This document shows positions 61,251 to 64,000 of a stretch of DNA of 64,000 bases, piece after piece; position 1 is the stretch's first letter, and each line of letters begins with the position of its first letter. The position numbers and the translations under genes are program-made. Source of the DNA: Ohtaekwangia sp. (GTDB lineage Bacteria > Bacteroidota > Bacteroidia > Cytophagales > Cyclobacteriaceae); contig JAJNPV010000050.1 of the NCBI GenBank assembly GCA_021155195.1, positions 434,001 to 498,000 on the forward strand, written 5' to 3'. The notes under the pieces were generated by a model. That model did not search any database. It was not told the DNA's origin and saw nothing but the letters and a program-made list of their open reading frames with translations.

Positions 61251-64000
61251 ATGGCTGAGGGAATCAATCAAATCGATGTTAAAATTAACTCCTTTACAAA
61301 AAGGTATTATCTCAATTTGTTAATTCGGGGTTCCATCTTATCGCTATCAATTCTACTCGCTTATTTTCTGATCGCCTCCCTCATTGAATACAATTTATGG
61401 TTAGGCAAAACCGGTCGCTTTTTAATTTTCTCTTCCTTTCTTTTAGTAGCTTGTTTCTCAATGCTTCGGTTTTTAAGAGAACCTCTCGCGTGGTGGATTT
61501 ATAAAAAAGGATTGCGTAAGGAAGAAAGTGCGCAATTGATTGGTCGGTTTTTTCCGGATGTTTCAGATAAGCTTCTTAACCTAATTCAACTGGCCTCAAT
61601 ACAAAACCGGAGTGCACTGGTTGATGCGGGTATTGCGCAGCGAACCTTATCCATGCGCGACATTCACTTTGAAGACGCCATCGATCTAAAAGAGAATAAA
61701 AAGTATGCAAAGTATTTAGCCATCCCATTTTTACTAATCCTTGGGTTGATGATTATCAATCAGGGAATTTTTACTCAAAGCGCTAAACGAATTGTACAAT
61801 TTAACCAGGAGTTTACGCCTCAAGCACCTTTTCAATTTGTAATTCAGGAACCCGCCTTGCTTGCCTTTTTTAATGAAGACTTTATGCTGCGTGTAAAACT
61901 TGAAGGCACCGCATTACCAGATGCTGTTTATATAGTTTCGGATGGAGGCCAACGATGGAAAATGGAAAGTGCGGGAGCTGGTTTGTTTAGCTACACGTTT
62001 GAAAACATTCAGAATGAAATTGATTTCCAATTAGAAGGTTCCGGGTTTTTTTCTGACGCACATAAAATTCAACTCATTAGCAGACCCGAGCTGACTCAAC
62101 TAAAAGTTACACTGGATTACCCCGCTTATTTGGCGTTGAAAGCACAAGAACTAAACAACGCGGGTAACCTTGAAATACCTGAGGGCACAAAAATAACGTG
62201 GAAAATAGGGGCAGCTCATGCGCAAAAAGCTTTTATGCTATTCTCTTCTCAAGAAGGGCAAAATGACATGCAACTTATTGATAAAGAGCTATTTACATTT
62301 AGTAAAGGGTTTAAAAATCCAGATGATTATTCCATTGTTTTAGAGAACGATCGAAGCAAAAATAAAGATCGTATCAATTATTCTATTCGGGTTATTAAAG
62401 ATCAGTATCCACAAGTTGTTGTTGACAATCTTCAAGACTCGGTGCTATTTAAATCGATTATGTTGGGTGGGTCTGTAAGTGATGATTATGGTATCACAGC
62501 TCTCTCATTAAATTATCACATCGTAAAAAAAGCAAAAGAGCTTCCCACTAAGAGCAAGTCGATTGCTATTGCATCGCGACAGCAACAACAAAATTTCTTC
62601 TATCAATGGCGAATTGATTCACTTGGCTTAGAGCCTGGCGATAAACTTTTCTATCACCTTCAGGTGTGGGATAATGATGGCGTGAACGGAAGAAAATCTT
62701 CACGTAGTGCAAACTATATTTTCTCGCTTCCAAGTGAAGAAGAAATTAAAGCTGAGATCTCAAAGTCACAACGATCTGCTGAGAGCAAAGTTGATGAGAG
62801 TTTTAAAAAAGCAAAAGACCTAAAACAATCTATAGATGATGCCCAGGAAAAATTAAGAGGAAAGCAGAATTTGGATTGGCAGGATAAAAAAATGTTGGAA
62901 GACTTAATCAAGCAAAAAGAAAGGCTGGATGAAACCATCACAACCCTTCAAAAAGAAAATGCTTTACTTGAACAGAAGAAGGAAAATTTCTCAGAGGAAA
63001 GCCAACGGATAAAAGAAAAGTCGGATCAGATTCAAAAACTGATGGATGAGCTTTTGGATGAAGAAACCAAAAAGCTCTTTAAGGAACTTGAAAAAATGCT
63101 ACAGGAAAATGCCGATGTAAATCAAATCCAAAAAATGTTGGATAAGATGGATCGCAAAGAAATCAATCTGGAAAAAGAGTTGGAACGCACACTCGAGTTA
63201 TTCAAGCAACTTCAATATGATTATAAGCTGGAGCAAGCCATCGAAGCCTTAAAGGAACAAACTGAGAGTCAGGAAAAACTTTTAGAAAAAACAGAAGAGT
63301 TGGCCGGAAATAAAAAGGAAAACAAGGATAAGAGCGATAAGTCGGATGGCGACAAGGAAGGCGGTAAAAACGAAAAATCAAGTCCTGAGGAGTTGGCCAA
63401 AGAACAAGAGGACTTAAAAGAAGAGTTTGATAAGTTCAAGAAGCAACTTGAGGAAATCGATAAGTTAGGCGAGGAACTGGATAAATCTTCCGAAACTCCG
63501 GATGAGGATGATCAAGGTGAGGTGGAAGAATCACAAAAGGAAAGCAAAGAATCGCTAGACAAGGGTGAGCCGAAGAAATCTGCCGAGCAACAAAAAAAGG
63601 CAATCTCAAAAATGAAGGAGATGCAAAAGGCCATGGAGGGAATGCAAAGCTCTATGGAGATGGAAATTGATCAGGCCAACCTGGAAAGCCTTCGCCAAAT
63701 CATTCACGGATTAATAAAGCTTTCCTACGATCAGGAAAATTTAATAAAAGAATTCGGTCCCATTCAGCAAACAGACCCTAAGTATGTTCAGCTCTCGCAG
63801 AATCAATTGAAGATCAAAGATGACTCTAAAGTGCTGGAAGACAGCTTGTTATCTCTGTCAAAGAAGGATGCATTCATGGGCTCTATCGTTACACGTGAGA
63901 TTGGTGAACTCAATGATCACCTGGATAAGTCTGTTCTTAACATTAAGGAAAGAAGGAAGCCAAATGCGAGCACCGAAATGCAATTGTCAATGACGAGCAT
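61251..64000 (+). CDS. DUF4175-family membrane coiled-coil protein, 3'-truncated
   Basis: The first 916 codons are present and the frame is open at the right edge. Residues 28-46, 57-75 and about 160-180 are membrane helices. A large region of beta-rich domains follows, then from about residue 500 a long Lys/Glu coiled coil with heptads (EEEIKAEISKSQRSAESK, KKMLEDLIKQKERLDETIT, ELEKMLQENADVN). The opening FTKRYYLNLLIRGSILSLSILL and the late LSMTS-type phrase fit DUF4175, a long envelope protein of Bacteroidota with an unclear role. It is the last gene in the window and faces away from the AhpD-like operon. Confidence 0.88.
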   Translation, partial: MAEGINQIDVKINSFTKRYYLNLLIRGSILSLSILLAYFLIASLIEYNLWLGKTGRFLIFSSFLLVACFSMLRFLREPLAWWIYKKGLRKEESAQLIGRFFPDVSDKLLNLIQLASIQNRSALVDAGIAQRTLSMRDIHFEDAIDLKENKKYAKYLAIPFLLILGLMIINQGIFTQSAKRIVQFNQEFTPQAPFQFVIQEPALLAFFNEDFMLRVKLEGTALPDAVYIVSDGGQRWKMESAGAGLFSYTFENIQNEIDFQLEGSGFFSDAHKIQLISRPELTQLKVTLDYPAYLALKAQELNNAGNLEIPEGTKITWKIGAAHAQKAFMLFSSQEGQNDMQLIDKELFTFSKGFKNPDDYSIVLENDRSKNKDRINYSIRVIKDQYPQVVVDNLQDSVLFKSIMLGGSVSDDYGITALSLNYHIVKKAKELPTKSKSIAIASRQQQQNFFYQWRIDSLGLEPGDKLFYHLQVWDNDGVNGRKSSRSANYIFSLPSEEEIKAEISKSQRSAESKVDESFKKAKDLKQSIDDAQEKLRGKQNLDWQDKKMLEDLIKQKERLDETITTLQKENALLEQKKENFSEESQRIKEKSDQIQKLMDELLDEETKKLFKELEKMLQENADVNQIQKMLDKMDRKEINLEKELERTLELFKQLQYDYKLEQAIEALKEQTESQEKLLEKTEELAGNKKENKDKSDKSDGDKEGGKNEKSSPEELAKEQEDLKEEFDKFKKQLEEIDKLGEELDKSSETPDEDDQGEVEESQKESKESLDKGEPKKSAEQQKKAISKMKEMQKAMEGMQSSMEMEIDQANLESLRQIIHGLIKLSYDQENLIKEFGPIQQTDPKYVQLSQNQLKIKDDSKVLEDSLLSLSKKDAFMGSIVTREIGELNDHLDKSVLNIKERRKPNASTEMQLSMTS

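Noticed and set aside
1..64000. tRNA, rRNA, CRISPR array, insertion sequence or prophage
   Set aside because: I looked for T-loop (GTTCGA) contexts, regular direct repeats, transposase and integrase motifs and found none that hold up.

Overview
The window looks like a chromosomal segment of a gliding Bacteroidota bacterium, most likely of the order Cytophagales. The evidence is two gliding-motility lipoprotein genes (gldB and gldJ), a PadR-controlled set of long MacB/FtsX-type permeases carrying a shared N-terminal prefix, a DUF4175 coiled-coil membrane protein, a secreted CHAT/TPR protein, SPII lipoproteins with L-x-x-C boxes, few Shine-Dalgarno sequences, and moderately AT-rich DNA. Genes are dense on both strands and no gene-free stretch exceeds 300 bases. 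I see no rRNA, tRNA, CRISPR array, prophage or transposase.

Layout. 1-9 kb: the 3' end of a LolA/LppX-like protein, a secreted Asp-box (VPS10/sortilin-like) propeller, an M20 dipeptidase and an exported CHAT-domain protein. 9-18 kb: a WalJ/YycJ-type metallo-beta-lactamase-fold protein, a TPM-domain membrane protein, and the glutamate synthase pair gltB-gltD. 17.5-26 kb: SMP-30-like propeller, amidohydrolase, TPR protein, lipid kinase, RDD protein, DinB protein and a secreted M14 carboxypeptidase. 25.7-31.6 kb: a toxin-antitoxin locus whose ParE/RelE-like toxin is frameshifted, a dehydrogenase/deoxynucleoside-kinase operon, gldB, a nucleoside-symporter-type MFS protein and a Gfo/Idh/MocA oxidoreductase. 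31.6-38 kb: membrane and lipoproteins, a glycosyltransferase, a DUF1080 protein with a Tat-exported phosphotriesterase-like enzyme, and an ECF sigma factor overlapping a small anti-sigma-like gene. 38-42 kb: uvrA, carrying an in-frame palindromic insertion, and an HGSNAT-like membrane protein. 42.4-51.3 kb: padR, a prefix-DUF2723 fusion and two prefix-permeases, the second frameshifted. 51.3-64 kb: a nucleotidyltransferase cassette, an S10 peptidase, a redoxin operon, mfd, a small conserved gene, gldJ, comF-like, an AhpD-like protein, a hypothetical protein, and a DUF4175 gene running off the right edge.

How the genes relate: gltBD makes glutamate. UvrA and Mfd both serve nucleotide-excision repair, though they lie 14 kb apart. 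GldB and GldJ belong to the gliding/type IX secretion apparatus. The many secreted hydrolases and propellers suit a polymer-degrading lifestyle. The least ordinary parts are (i) the padR operon, where one N-terminal module is joined to two unrelated membrane-protein families, (ii) a short palindromic repeat translated in frame inside uvrA, with a probable relative between gltB and gltD, and (iii) the decaying parE locus. Several genes must start at TTG or GTG, because in-frame stops lie just upstream and no suitable ATG exists.
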